A DNA stretch of 64,000 nucleotides from Corticibacter populi (lineage in GTDB: Bacteria; Pseudomonadota; Gammaproteobacteria; Burkholderiales; Burkholderiaceae_C): positions 364,414 to 428,413 of the forward strand of contig NZ_SGWR01000002.1 of assembly GCF_004217315.1 (NCBI RefSeq), written 5' to 3'. Below, piece after piece: positions 35,220 to 42,558 of the stretch (positions are counted from its first letter, which is position 1; each line of letters opens with the position of its first letter). The position numbers and the translations under genes were made by a program. The notes beneath the pieces are model-generated. The model was not told the origin of the DNA. It ran no database searches and was given only the letters and a program-made list of their open reading frames with translations.

Positions 35220-37238
35220 TCAGCCGGCCGGACGGCATGGCGACCGGGCGCAGGCCGCCTCCGCGATGCGGCAGCGCAGCAGCCACGGCGGCACGGGCTT
35301 GTGCAACACCATCACCGCGGCGCTGGCAATCTCGCGCAACCGGTCCGCACTGGTCTCACCCGTCACCAGCAGCACACCCGGCGGGTCCGCCTGCCATGGC
35401 GGCAGCTGCCGCAACACCTGCAGCACCTCCAGGCCGCTGTCGCCGGCGCCCAGCAGCAGGTCGCACACCACCACATCGGGGCGCCGCTCGCAGAACCGTG
35501 CGAGCGCCTGCGCGCGGTTTTGCGCGGTCACCACTGTGGCTCCATCCTGGCCCAGCACCAGTTCAAGCCCTTCCAGAATGGCCACCTCGTCATCGATGAC
35601 CAGCACCGTCAGGCCGGCCAGGCCGTCAGCGCACCGTTGCACCGCCGCGGGTGGCGTCGCCGCGTCATCGCCGGCCTCGGCGGCGGGCCCGGCCGTCAGC
35701 GGTGACGCGGCTCCCCCCACCTCCAACGAAACCATCGTGCCATGCCCCGGGCGGGAGCGAAGCCGCACCGGTATGTCCAGCAGTTGCGACAGGCGACGCA
35801 CCGTCGCCAGGCCCAGCCCCAGGCCCCGCTCGGCGCGCGATGCCAGTGCATCGACCTGGTAGAACTCCTCGAACACCTGCTGCTGATGCTGCTCGGCGAT
35901 GCCGATACCGCTGTCGATCACATCGATGCGCACCCTCTCGCCGCGCCGCCTGGCCACCACGAGCACGCCGCCGCACACGGTGTAGCGCAAGGCGTTGCTG
36001 ACCAGGTTGTTGAGCATGCGCAACAGCATCACGTAATCGCAGCGTACCCGCACATCGGTTTTGCGCACCACCAGCCGCAGGTCCCGCTCCTCGGCCATCG
36101 CACGGAAGTTGCGGCTGAGCTCATCGAACAGCGCATCCAGCGCGAAGGTGCGCACCACCGGCTGCATGGTGCCCGCGTCCAGCTGCGCCAGATCGAGCAG
36201 ACCGGTGAACAGCCGGTCGAGCGCATCCACGCATTCGCGCACCCGCGCGACGCGCTCGATACGGGCCGGATCGCTCTCGCTGCTTTGCAGCGCATCGGTG
36301 AACAGCGTCAGGGCATGCAAGGGTTGGCGCAGGTCATGGCTGGCCGCCGCCAGCATGCGGCTCTTGGCCTGATCGGCGGCCTGCAACTGGACATTCCTGA
36401 GCTTGATCTGCGCGGTCGCCTGCCGCACCTGTCGCTCCAGTTCGCTGCGCTGGTGCGCCAACGCCAGCGCAGCCCGGTTGAAGCCCCGCTGAAGACGGCC
36501 AATTTCCGCCGTGCCGCGATTCTCCACCTGCGCGGCCTCGCCCTGTGCCAGCTGATCGACCGCCGCGGCCAGTTCGCACAGTGGCGCGCTGACCCTGCGC
36601 GCCACCCACCAGCCGGACACGCCCACCGCCAACAGCCCCCCCACGAACAGCGATCCGCAAGTCCACCAAAGGCTTCGGCTGACCTGTCTGAGCGCCGCGC
36701 CATCGCTGCGCACCACGACCTGGCCGATCGGCATCCCGGATGCCTCGTGCAGCACCGGATGCATGATCTCATCGCCCCCTGCATGCACGGCGTCGTGGGC
36801 CATCGCTTGCGCCAGGATCTCTCCGTCCGGCGAATGCACCTGTGCCAGCTGCATGCCGGGCTGCGCCAGCGCGGTCCGGGTCAGCACCATCAGCGCCCGC
36901 CGATCCATTTGCTGCAGCGGCGTGGCAGCGGCCCGCGCCATCTGCTGCGCGACGATCTGGGTGTTGCGCAGCGCCTGTTCGGACACATCCTGCAGGTAGC
37001 GATTGGCCATGATGCCAAGCACCGCCAGAATCGACAGGCTGCTGAACGCCAGCACGAGCAGCACCAGTTGCTGCACCAGCGACAGCCGCAAACGGAACCA
37101 GCGGCGCACAATGGCACCGTTTCCCTGCGGGCGCGCATCCGCAGCGGAACCGGCCTGCGGCGCCCGCGATGCTGGCGGCCTCGCATGACCGAACAGCGGC
37201 TCATGACGCACGCCCGGCAGAGGCTTCCCGGCTATCAT
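35220..37238 (-). CDS. Hybrid sensor histidine kinase with C-terminal receiver (second)
   Basis: 672 residues from the ATG at 37238. Two membrane segments (QLVLLVLAFSSLSILAVLG and SLFVGGLLAVGVSGWWVA) flank a periplasmic sensor; a HAMP linker follows (EIGRLQRGFNRA), HisKA with AAASHDLRQPLHAL (His301), HATPase with NLVSNALRY, DSGIGIA and RGLGLGLATV, and a receiver with VIDDE and phosphoacceptor Asp593 in VCDLLLG. The layout and the HisKA motif closely parallel the kinase at 11566-13488. It separates the sheath unit from the PfkB gene; only 35 bp divide it from the divergent kinase-fold gene, so its promoter may lie within that gene. Confidence 0.85.
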   Translation of the reverse strand: MIAGKPLPGVRHEPLFGHARPPASRAPQAGSAADARPQGNGAIVRRWFRLRLSLVQQLVLLVLAFSSLSILAVLGIMANRYLQDVSEQALRNTQIVAQQMARAAATPLQQMDRRALMVLTRTALAQPGMQLAQVHSPDGEILAQAMAHDAVHAGGDEIMHPVLHEASGMPIGQVVVRSDGAALRQVSRSLWWTCGSLFVGGLLAVGVSGWWVARRVSAPLCELAAAVDQLAQGEAAQVENRGTAEIGRLQRGFNRAALALAHQRSELERQVRQATAQIKLRNVQLQAADQAKSRMLAAASHDLRQPLHALTLFTDALQSSESDPARIERVARVRECVDALDRLFTGLLDLAQLDAGTMQPVVRTFALDALFDELSRNFRAMAEERDLRLVVRKTDVRVRCDYVMLLRMLNNLVSNALRYTVCGGVLVVARRRGERVRIDVIDSGIGIAEQHQQQVFEEFYQVDALASRAERGLGLGLATVRRLSQLLDIPVRLRSRPGHGTMVSLEVGGAASPLTAGPAAEAGDDAATPPAAVQRCADGLAGLTVLVIDDEVAILEGLELVLGQDGATVVTAQNRAQALARFCERRPDVVVCDLLLGAGDSGLEVLQVLRQLPPWQADPPGVLLVTGETSADRLREIASAAVMVLHKPVPPWLLRCRIAEAACARSPCRPAG

Positions 37239-37273
37239 GGCCACGCCCTCCCCAAGACCGCAACCCACCGCCC

Positions 37274-38251
37274 ATGCCAGCGTCTGCCCCCCGCACCCCG
37301 CCCGCACCCCGCATGCTGATCATCGGCAGTTTCGTGCAGGCCCATTGCTGGTACATGGACCGGCTGCCGCATTCCGACGAAAGCCAGCTTGCCAGCCGGT
37401 TCGCACAGGAGGCCGGCGGCAAGGGGCTGGCGGTGGCCATCGGTTGCCACCGGCTGGGCACGCAGGTAGCACTGGCGCTGGCCGTCGGCGCTGACGCCGC
37501 GGGCCGCGCGCTGGTGGAGCTGCTGCACGCGCAAGGGATTGGCACCGGCCTCGTGCAGTCCTTTGACGGTCATTCCGGGCATGGCGCGGGACTGATCGAT
37601 GCGGCAGGCCATACGCTCATCAGCGTCCATCCCGGCGCCAATGCCCGTATCGCGGAGGTGCTGTCCCAACCTGCGGCGCAGCGCGCACTGCGGACCGCCT
37701 CGCTGGTCTATGCGCAGCTGGAGGTGCCGGCGGCCAGCGTCGCGCAGGCCCTGCAGGCGGCCCATCGGCTGGGCATTGCCACGGTGCTGAACCCGTCGCC
37801 GTGGCAGGCACTGCCGCCGGCTCTGCTGGCCGCAGCCGAGATACTCGTGGTCAATCGGGTCGAAGCCGGCGCCCTGCTGGGCGGTGGCCCCGGCGAGTGC
37901 GCTGACACGGCCCGCCTGCTGGCCTGGCTGGAGCGCCGCTTGCCCGCCTTCTGGGCAGACTGGCCGGGCCGCTGGCTGGTGGTCACGCTGGGCGAACATG
38001 GCTGCCGGGCCTACGGCCGCGATGGCAGCCGCCACGCCGAGGCCGCCCATCCGGTGTGCCAGCCACAGCCCATCGGCGCTGGCGACGCGTTCAGCGCCGG
38101 GCTCTGCCACGGCCTCGCCGCCGGCCTGGCGATGCCCCACGCACTGGCCCTGGCCAATGCCTGCGGCGCGCTGGCCGCCAGCCGCGCCGGCATCCTCGAC
38201 GCCTTGCCGCAGCGCCACGAGGTCGATCACCTGCTCACCCCTGCAACCTGA
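37274..38251 (+). CDS. PfkB/ribokinase-family sugar kinase
   Basis: 325 residues from the ATG at 37274. Ribokinase-fold signatures: RMLIIGSFVQAHCWYMDRLP at the start, FAQEAGGKGLAVAIG (substrate-binding GG), NPSPWQALP, ILVVNRVEAGALLG, and the catalytic-base/ATP motif PIGAGDAFSAGLCHG near the C terminus. These enzymes phosphorylate sugars or nucleosides with ATP. Its 3' end overlaps the convergent GntR-family gene by 17 bp. The substrate is unknown and there is no transporter beside it. Confidence 0.82.
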   Translation: MPASAPRTPPAPRMLIIGSFVQAHCWYMDRLPHSDESQLASRFAQEAGGKGLAVAIGCHRLGTQVALALAVGADAAGRALVELLHAQGIGTGLVQSFDGHSGHGAGLIDAAGHTLISVHPGANARIAEVLSQPAAQRALRTASLVYAQLEVPAASVAQALQAAHRLGIATVLNPSPWQALPPALLAAAEILVVNRVEAGALLGGGPGECADTARLLAWLERRLPAFWADWPGRWLVVTLGEHGCRAYGRDGSRHAEAAHPVCQPQPIGAGDAFSAGLCHGLAAGLAMPHALALANACGALAASRAGILDALPQRHEVDHLLTPAT

Positions 38252-39050
38252 GCCGGTACACATAGGCATCCCCCCGGAACGTGCCTTCCACGTATTCGAT
38301 CAGCCGGCCATCGGCATCATGGCTGCTGCGCTTGAGCAGCAGGCACGGCCCCGGCTGGGCAAAGCCGAAGGCCTGCGTCTCCGCTGCCGAGCTGAGCACC
38401 GCCTCGATCGACTGCTGCGCCCAGGCCAGCCCGATGCCGCAGCGCTCGCGCAAGAAAGCGTAGGCCGAGCCCTGCCCGTCCCAGTCGGCCAGCGCGGGCG
38501 CGGCGGCCAGGTCATACCAGGCGATCTCGCGCGACATCGGCACCGCATCGCCAAAACGCAGCCGCACCAGTTTCAGAAAGGAGGCGCTGGACGTCTTGCC
38601 GAAGATCGACGCCACGGTGCGCTCCTGCACCACGGCGCACTCCAGCACGCGCGTGGACGGCTCCAGCCCCATCTCGCGCATTTCGTCGGTGAATCCCTTG
38701 AGCATCGACATGACGGGCGAGATGCGCGGCGCGGAACTGCGCACCAGCGTGCCACCCCGTCCCTGGGTGCTGACCAGGGCACGCGTCTCGCGCAGACCGT
38801 CATAGCCGCGTTTCACAGTGCTGCGGCTGACCTGCAGAATGTCGGCCAGTTCGCGCTCGGACGGCAGGCTGTCGCCATCGGCCAGCGCACCGCTGTCGAT
38901 CAGCGCCTGGATCTGCCGTTGCAACTGCCGGTAGTACGGCTCCACCGTCGCGTCGCTCAGTTGCAGGCGCTGGCGCAGCAGGGCCGATACGGCGTCGGCA
39001 TCCTGGTGTCCGGGATCGGCGGCCAAGGGGGTGAGCGACAGGATGGGCAT
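38235..39050 (-). CDS. GntR/HutC-family regulator with UTRA ligand domain
   Basis: 271 residues. Winged helix-turn-helix of GntR type (LPSERELADILQVSRSTVKR, GYDGLRETRALVSTQGRGG), then a UTRA effector domain (RVLECAVVQERTVASIFG, LKLVRLRFGDAVPMSREIAW, EYVEGTFRGDAYVYRL). HutC-type members bind small effectors such as sugar phosphates or amino-acid derivatives and release TGG/CCA-type operators. Such dyads lie just upstream (39135-39155). The likely targets are its own gene and the divergent binding-protein gene, perhaps also the convergent PfkB gene. Confidence 0.85.
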   Translation of the reverse strand: MPILSLTPLAADPGHQDADAVSALLRQRLQLSDATVEPYYRQLQRQIQALIDSGALADGDSLPSERELADILQVSRSTVKRGYDGLRETRALVSTQGRGGTLVRSSAPRISPVMSMLKGFTDEMREMGLEPSTRVLECAVVQERTVASIFGKTSSASFLKLVRLRFGDAVPMSREIAWYDLAAAPALADWDGQGSAYAFLRERCGIGLAWAQQSIEAVLSSAAETQAFGFAQPGPCLLLKRSSHDADGRLIEYVEGTFRGDAYVYRLRLQG

Positions 39051-39134
39051 GCTGTGAACGGAGCCGGAAGCAATGATTTGAATTCAGACCAATATTACTA
39101 TAATGGACTTCAAAAAAAGCTTTTTTAACATTTT

Positions 39135-39155
39135 TGGACTTTAAATATCAGTCCA
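39135..39155. promoter_or_regulatory. TGGACT/AGTCCA dyad, probable GntR operator
   Basis: TGGACT, nine AT-rich bases, AGTCCA: a perfect 6-bp inverted repeat 31 bp before the PhnD-like gene. A second pair of half sites (CAGACC at 39085 and TGGACT at 39104) lies closer to the GntR gene. A palindromic AAAAAAGCTTTTTT is between them (39113-39126). The region is strikingly AT-rich for this window. Confidence 0.5.
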
Positions 39156-39185
39156 TAAATCAAACCATTTCCACTGCCCATCGCC

Positions 39186-40235
39186 ATGCCTTGTGCACGC
39201 CCGATCGCCACGCTCTGCCGACATCTCTGGCGCATCCTCCGGCCACAGGTGCTGATGCTGCTCACGCTATCCTGCGCGTACGCATTCGACGGAGCGAATC
39301 CGCCTGGCCGCACCGGCAGCCAGGCGCTCAGCTTCGGCGTCCTGCCATTGAGCGGGCCGCTGGAATCACGCCGCGACTGGCAGCCGCTGATCGACGAAAT
39401 GGGCACCGCCATCGGCCAGCCCATCCGCATGCTGTCGGTCACCTCCTATGAAGCCCTGGAAGCGGCCATCCAGCGTCAGGAAGTGGACATCGCCTTTCTC
39501 TCTGGCAAGATGACCCTCAACGCCGTCACGCAGCATGGCATGCGGGTCATCGCCCAGGTCACCCGGGATGACGGCCTGCCCGGCTACCGCGCGGTGCTGC
39601 TGGCCCGCCGCGGCGGACCGGTCACGCGCGAAAACCTGTACGAGTCACCCGGACGATGGCGGCTGGCACGCGGCAGTGACCTGTCGATGTCCGGCTACGT
39701 GGTGCCACACCTGCAACTCTTTCTTCCCCACGGCATCCAGCCGGAGCGCTACTTCCTCAGTGAAACCATTGCCACCCATCAGGACAATGCGCTGGCGGTG
39801 GCGAACGGCGAGGCAGACCTGGCCACCAACAACACGGCCGACCTGGAGCGCTTCCGCAGCCGCTTCCCGGCCGAGTACGAGCAACTCGAAGTGCTCTGGG
39901 AGTCGGAGCTGATTCCGCACGCGCAGATCGTCGTGCGCAGCCAACTCCCCTCGACGCTTCGGCACAGCATCGCCCGCTTCCTGCTCCACTACGGCCAGTC
40001 TCCAACCCCCGAGAGCGAACGCCAGCGCAAGGTGCTGCAGCAGTTGCATGGCTTTGCCGGTTTCCTGCCGGCGGACGGCCAGTCTCTGGAGAGCACCGCC
40101 AGCATCAATCATGCGCTGGCGCGCCAGAGCGCCCTCAAGAGCCAGTGGGTCAGCACGCAGGCCCTGCAGGAGCGCTTGCGGCGTCTCGACGATGCACATC
40201 AGGCCTTGCTGCAGCAATTGCGCAGCGAGCCGTAA
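39186..40235 (+). CDS. PhnD-like periplasmic substrate-binding protein
   Basis: 349 residues with a signal peptide (VLMLLTLSCAYAFDG). It is a PhnD/PtxB-type phosphonate-binding fold: LSFGVLPLSGP, WQPLIDEMGTAIGQPIRML, EVDIAFLSGKMTLNAV, YRAVLLARRGGP, GEADLATNNTADLERF and ELIPHAQIVVRSQLPS. Unlike transport operons there is no ABC permease or ATPase gene nearby. An isolated PhnD-like protein next to sensor kinases suggests a ligand-sensing role, but this is inference. It is divergent from the GntR gene with operator-like dyads between them. Stop codon TAA runs directly into a repeat element. Confidence 0.78.
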   Translation: MPCARPIATLCRHLWRILRPQVLMLLTLSCAYAFDGANPPGRTGSQALSFGVLPLSGPLESRRDWQPLIDEMGTAIGQPIRMLSVTSYEALEAAIQRQEVDIAFLSGKMTLNAVTQHGMRVIAQVTRDDGLPGYRAVLLARRGGPVTRENLYESPGRWRLARGSDLSMSGYVVPHLQLFLPHGIQPERYFLSETIATHQDNALAVANGEADLATNNTADLERFRSRFPAEYEQLEVLWESELIPHAQIVVRSQLPSTLRHSIARFLLHYGQSPTPESERQRKVLQQLHGFAGFLPADGQSLESTASINHALARQSALKSQWVSTQALQERLRRLDDAHQALLQQLRSEP

Positions 40236-40326
40236 GAACCTGTTCACCAATTTTTCGTGGGTCACGCAGGAGGTCAAAAATGCAGTGGGCAACGTGGCTC
40301 GCGAAAAGGTTGTGAACAGCCTCTAA
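40236..40326 (+). repeat. AGAACCTGTTCA-family intergenic repeat, copy 2
   Basis: Begins directly after the stop TAA: GAACCTGTTCACCAATTTTT, then GTCACGCAGGAGGTCAAAAA as in copy 1, and ends GTGAACAGCCTCT, an imperfect inverted copy of its start. The following bases (40325-40373, AAGAGCGGATTCGAAGTCTC onward) recur after copy 3 at 53851, so a second repeat unit is attached to both. The rest of the gap to the MltA-like gene contains site F. Confidence 0.7.
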
Positions 40327-40413
40327 GAGCGGATTCGAAGTCTCGGTGCGCTTGCCGTTGTGCCTGAGAAATCGTGGCGGCAAGGCGCCAGTCCTCGCCG
40401 GGTCCGCCCAGTC

Positions 40414-40436
40414 GGCATAGCGCCAACGGGATATGG
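40414..40436 (-). promoter_or_regulatory. Shared T6SS-island element, site F
   Basis: Minus-strand reading: CCATATCCCGTTGG followed by CGCTATGCC, 56 bp before the MltA-like gene. Core CC.TTGG and the second CTAT agree with sites A, B and D; the first block is ATAT instead of CTAT. Confidence 0.35.
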
Positions 40437-40492
40437 TCACGTCCGGCCGGCAACGCGACACTGCCGGCATGCCAGCCCACAAGGAGCACCGC

Positions 40493-42376
40493 ATGCCCCG
40501 GTTTTCATGCCCGCCGTCGCCCACGCACGCCAAGCGCGCACCGGCCGTCCTGCCGCACCTGCTGGCCTTGCTGCTGACCGCCTGCAGCAGCCTGCCCGAT
40601 CCCGCCGTCACGCCTGCGCCAGCCGCTGCCAAGCAGGCGGTGCCGGCGGCATCCGCTGCGCCTGCAGGCGCTGTGACGCAGCCTCCCGTCCCGGCCCTTG
40701 CCGCCGCGCCGCCGCTGGTCAGCGCCAGCACTGCCGCGCCATTGGGCGAGCCGTTCAACACCCGCCACGCCCGCTTCGAGCCCATCGCCTTCGCCGCCCT
40801 TCCCGGCTGGAGCGACGATTCGGTGCGTGAAAGCCTGCAGGCCTTCCAGCAAAGCTGCATCGCGCTGCGCAGCAAGACCGTCTGGCAGCAGCTCTGCCCA
40901 CGGGTCCAGCGGCTCGATAGCCAGAACGAGGCCGCGCTGCGCCGCTTCTTCGAGGACAACTTCTTCGCCTATGCCGTGCGGGATGCCGAGCAGGCCAGCG
41001 ACCAGGGCGTCATCACCGGCTACTACGAGCCCATCCTCAACGGCAGCCGGCAACGCAACAGCCGCTTCGCCCACCCGGTGCATGGCGTGCCGGCAGACCT
41101 GTTGTTTCTCGACGCCCGCCAGGTGCAGGACGGTCAGCACGCCTGGCTGCGCCTGAACGGGCGCCAGCTCGTGCCGGCTGCGATGCACGACCCGGGCGCG
41201 CAGCGCTATGCCATCCAGCTCGGTGGCCTGAGCGCGGGCATCCGCGACAAACGCTACCGCGTGCGCATCCAGCAGCAAGGCACGCAGCCCGAGATCGTGC
41301 CGTACTGGAGCCGCCAGCAGATCGAGCAGCGCGCGCTCGACGCGCAAGTACTCGCCTGGGTGGATGACGCCTTCGCGCTCTACTCCATGCAGATCCAGGG
41401 CTCGGGCAAGATCCGCCTGGCCGAGAGCGACGAAATCATCCGTGTCGCCTATGGCGAGCAGAACGGCCACCCGTTCCTGCCCAGAGTGTCGCGCCGCGAC
41501 AGCGCCACCGTCAGCAGCGCCGTCAAGACGCGCGGCCTTTATGTCGGCGCGGCCGCGGATGCCGGCGTGACGGCAGGCGCCACCACGATGGCACCGTCGC
41601 CCGCGGCCGCCCCGGCCGCCCCGGCCGGGCAGGACGCTGACGTCGCCCGCATCATCGCCGCGCTCGGCGGCCGGCCCGCCAGTGCCGCCCCGCCCCGCGC
41701 CGCGTCGGCGCTTCCCGCTGCGGCAGCCGCCGTGCCAATCGCCGCGCCGCCTCGTCCCGGCTCCGCGGCCAGCGGCACCAGCCGCAATGCCGAAGTCGAC
41801 GCGATCATCGCGGCCTTGCAAGGGCGGTCCTCCGCCGCGGCCGCCGGGCCCTCCGGCGTCGGCGTGCCCGCCGTTGGCGCCGGCACGGTGCAGCAAGACT
41901 CGTCGGACGGGTCTGCCGCCACAGGCGCGAGCACCGGCATCCCGGATCCGAGCTACGTGTTCTTCCGCCTCATCCCAGACGGACCGCACGGCCCGCTGGG
42001 CGCTTTGGGCGTGCCGCTGACGGCCGGCCGATCCATCGCGGTGGATCCGCGCACCACGCCGTTGGGCTACCCGGTGTTTCTCTCCACCACGCACGGCGGC
42101 AGCGACAGCGCCATCAACCGGCTGGTCTTCGCACAGGACACGGGCGGCGCCATCCGCGGTTCGGTCCGCGCCGACTACTTCTGGGGCACCGGCCAGCAGG
42201 CAGGTCAGCGCGCCGCCACGATGAAATCCCCCGGCCGGATGTGGCTGCTGCTGCCGCGCACGCTGGAAGTCTCGGCCCTTGCCACCATGCGCACCCGCAG
42301 CCTGGGCGGCCTGCCTGCAGCCGGGCCGCTGCCCGACTGCGTGGTGGCCGACCCGGAAAACTGCGTGGAAGACTGA
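40493..42376 (+). CDS. mltA: MltA-family lytic transglycosylase lipoprotein with large internal insert
   Basis: 627 residues from the ATG at 40493 (AAGGAG six bases upstream). Lipobox LLALLLTACSS gives an outer-membrane lipoprotein. The MltA domain starts with ALPGWSDDSVRESLQAFQ and QGVITGYYEPILNGSR, and ends with the 3D domain (VFAQDTGGAIRGSVRADYFW) containing the catalytic Asp549. MltA enzymes cleave peptidoglycan glycan strands to 1,6-anhydro ends. Usual length is 350-450; here about 130 residues of Ala/Pro/Gly-rich sequence are inserted at 350-478, with two similar units (DADVARIIAALGGRP, NAEVDAIIAALQGRS). Its place between T6SS units suggests local wall opening for the secretion machine. 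Confidence 0.85.
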   Translation: MPRFSCPPSPTHAKRAPAVLPHLLALLLTACSSLPDPAVTPAPAAAKQAVPAASAAPAGAVTQPPVPALAAAPPLVSASTAAPLGEPFNTRHARFEPIAFAALPGWSDDSVRESLQAFQQSCIALRSKTVWQQLCPRVQRLDSQNEAALRRFFEDNFFAYAVRDAEQASDQGVITGYYEPILNGSRQRNSRFAHPVHGVPADLLFLDARQVQDGQHAWLRLNGRQLVPAAMHDPGAQRYAIQLGGLSAGIRDKRYRVRIQQQGTQPEIVPYWSRQQIEQRALDAQVLAWVDDAFALYSMQIQGSGKIRLAESDEIIRVAYGEQNGHPFLPRVSRRDSATVSSAVKTRGLYVGAAADAGVTAGATTMAPSPAAAPAAPAGQDADVARIIAALGGRPASAAPPRAASALPAAAAAVPIAAPPRPGSAASGTSRNAEVDAIIAALQGRSSAAAAGPSGVGVPAVGAGTVQQDSSDGSAATGASTGIPDPSYVFFRLIPDGPHGPLGALGVPLTAGRSIAVDPRTTPLGYPVFLSTTHGGSDSAINRLVFAQDTGGAIRGSVRADYFWGTGQQAGQRAATMKSPGRMWLLLPRTLEVSALATMRTRSLGGLPAAGPLPDCVVADPENCVED

Positions 42377-42455
42377 ATCCCGCCAGCTGGTGCCGCGCCG
42401 ACACGCCCGTGACGCCATGTCCCCGCCCCGCGCAAAGACCGCCCACAGGCGCTCA

Positions 42456-42476
42456 GTCATAGGCCATAGTCCGATC
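42456..42476 (-). promoter_or_regulatory. Shared T6SS-island element, site E
   Basis: Minus-strand reading: GATCGGACTATGG followed by CCTATGAC, 82 bp before tssF. The right half agrees well with sites A, B and D (ATGG/TGG, then CTAT); the left CTAT block is degenerate. Confidence 0.33.
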
Positions 42477-42558
42477 AGCCAATGGCGCGGCCGGAGCTGC
42501 CTGCATAGACTGGTGGCAAGCGAACACCTGCACCGAACACCCCAACGGACTGCCCGCC

